A model generated the notes under the pieces. The model worked only from the letters and a program-made list of their open reading frames with translations. It ran no database searches and had not been told where the DNA came from. The position numbers were made by a program, and so were the translations under genes. DNA of 7,312 bases from contig VMEE01000086.1 of assembly GCA_009910795.1 (NCBI GenBank), forward strand, positions 1 through 7,312, read 5' to 3'. Below, piece after piece: positions 7,012 through 7,312 of the stretch. How positions within the stretch are numbered: the stretch's first letter is position 1; each line of letters opens with the position of its first letter. The DNA is from Dehalobacter sp. CP (GTDB lineage Bacteria; Bacillota_B; Desulfitobacteriia; Desulfitobacteriales; Syntrophobotulaceae).

Positions 7012-7312
7012 CTATACGTTTTCTTGAAACATCTTCGTCGATAAATATCGTTCCCCTGTGTCTGGAAGAAGTACCACCCAGGTGGTTCCTTTGTTTTCTG
7101 CAAGCTTTCCCACCTTAATGGCAGCGGCCAATGCGGCACCGGAAGAAATCCCTACCAGCAAGCCTTCCTCCCGTGCCATCATACGACCATATTTATAAGC
7201 TTCTTCTTCCGTAACCGGGATGACCCGATCCATCACATCCCGATTGAGGATCTCCGGAACGAACCCGGCTCCAATCCCTTGAATCCCATGAGGTCCGGCC
7301 TGACCCTTCCCC
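7012..7312 (-). CDS. cysK: Cysteine synthase A (O-acetylserine sulfhydrylase), C-terminal part
   Basis: PLP enzyme that converts O-acetylserine and sulfide to cysteine. Only the last 99 codons are in the window; the first complete codon is at 7311-7309 and the N-terminal two thirds, with the PLP lysine, lie beyond the edge. The visible part begins [20 protein letters not shown], a well-conserved CysK segment, and continues without a stop to GISSGAA, the C-terminal motif whose serine contacts the PLP ring nitrogen, and [12 protein letters not shown] near the end. A GTG at 7236 is an internal valine codon, since the conserved family sequence runs through it from upstream. The stop is 15 bases before cysE, so the two form a cysK-cysE operon supplying consecutive steps in reverse order. 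Any promoter, or a regulatory leader such as those often found on cysteine genes, would be outside the window. Confidence 0.95.
   Translation of the reverse strand, partial: GKGQAGPHGIQGIGAGFVPEILNRDVMDRVIPVTEEEAYKYGRMMAREEGLLVGISSGAALAAAIKVGKLAENKGTTWVVLLPDTGERYLSTKMFQENV

Noticed and set aside
7012..7236. Separate 74-residue protein starting at GTG 7236
   Set aside because: The frame continues upstream to the window edge with conserved CysK sequence, so this is only the end of cysK.
1..7312. A new defence, mobile or biosynthetic system
   Set aside because: All genes seen are well-known housekeeping enzymes in normal operons, and the intergenic DNA is accounted for by promoters, a T-box and terminators.

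Overview
This is an ordinary chromosomal stretch of core metabolism from a Gram-positive bacterium, most likely a member of the Clostridia. The evidence is a T-box riboswitch in front of ileS, strong AAAGGAGG-type ribosome binding sites, a sigma-A style promoter close to consensus, and protein sequences of Firmicutes type. The isoleucyl-tRNA synthetase is the long, eukaryote-like 'type 2' form common as the housekeeping enzyme in Clostridia. Genus cannot be read from the sequence. There are no mobile elements, CRISPR arrays, tRNA or rRNA genes, or phage genes.

Layout. Positions 1-67 hold no supported gene. On the minus strand, positions 2660 down to 104 carry argG and argH, the last two steps of arginine synthesis. 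The two genes overlap by 50 bases, and a hairpin terminator follows (68-96). The gap 2661-3151 is a divergent control region: the argG promoter points left, and about 105 bases further on a consensus promoter points right into a roughly 230-nt isoleucine T-box leader. This leader has an AUC specifier, a T-box sequence, and mutually exclusive antiterminator and terminator helices. ileS follows on the plus strand (3152-6286). A 36-bp perfect palindrome (6293-6328) separates it from a convergent minus-strand pair, cysE (6331-6996) and the 3' third of cysK (7012 to the window edge), which make cysteine from serine.

How the genes work together. ArgG and ArgH convert citrulline plus aspartate to argininosuccinate and then to arginine and fumarate; their overlap suggests coupled translation. 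IleS charges tRNA-Ile, and its leader senses uncharged tRNA-Ile, so expression rises when isoleucine charging falls. CysE makes O-acetylserine, and CysK, encoded 15 bases upstream in the same operon, converts it to cysteine.

I see no undescribed multi-gene system. The most notable points are the IleRS active-site signature, which reads GIHH where class I enzymes usually have HIGH (a form linked with very strong mupirocin resistance), the overprinted argG/argH junction, and a serine acetyltransferase whose coiled-coil-like C-terminal tail lacks the terminal isoleucine that docks into CysK in other bacteria.
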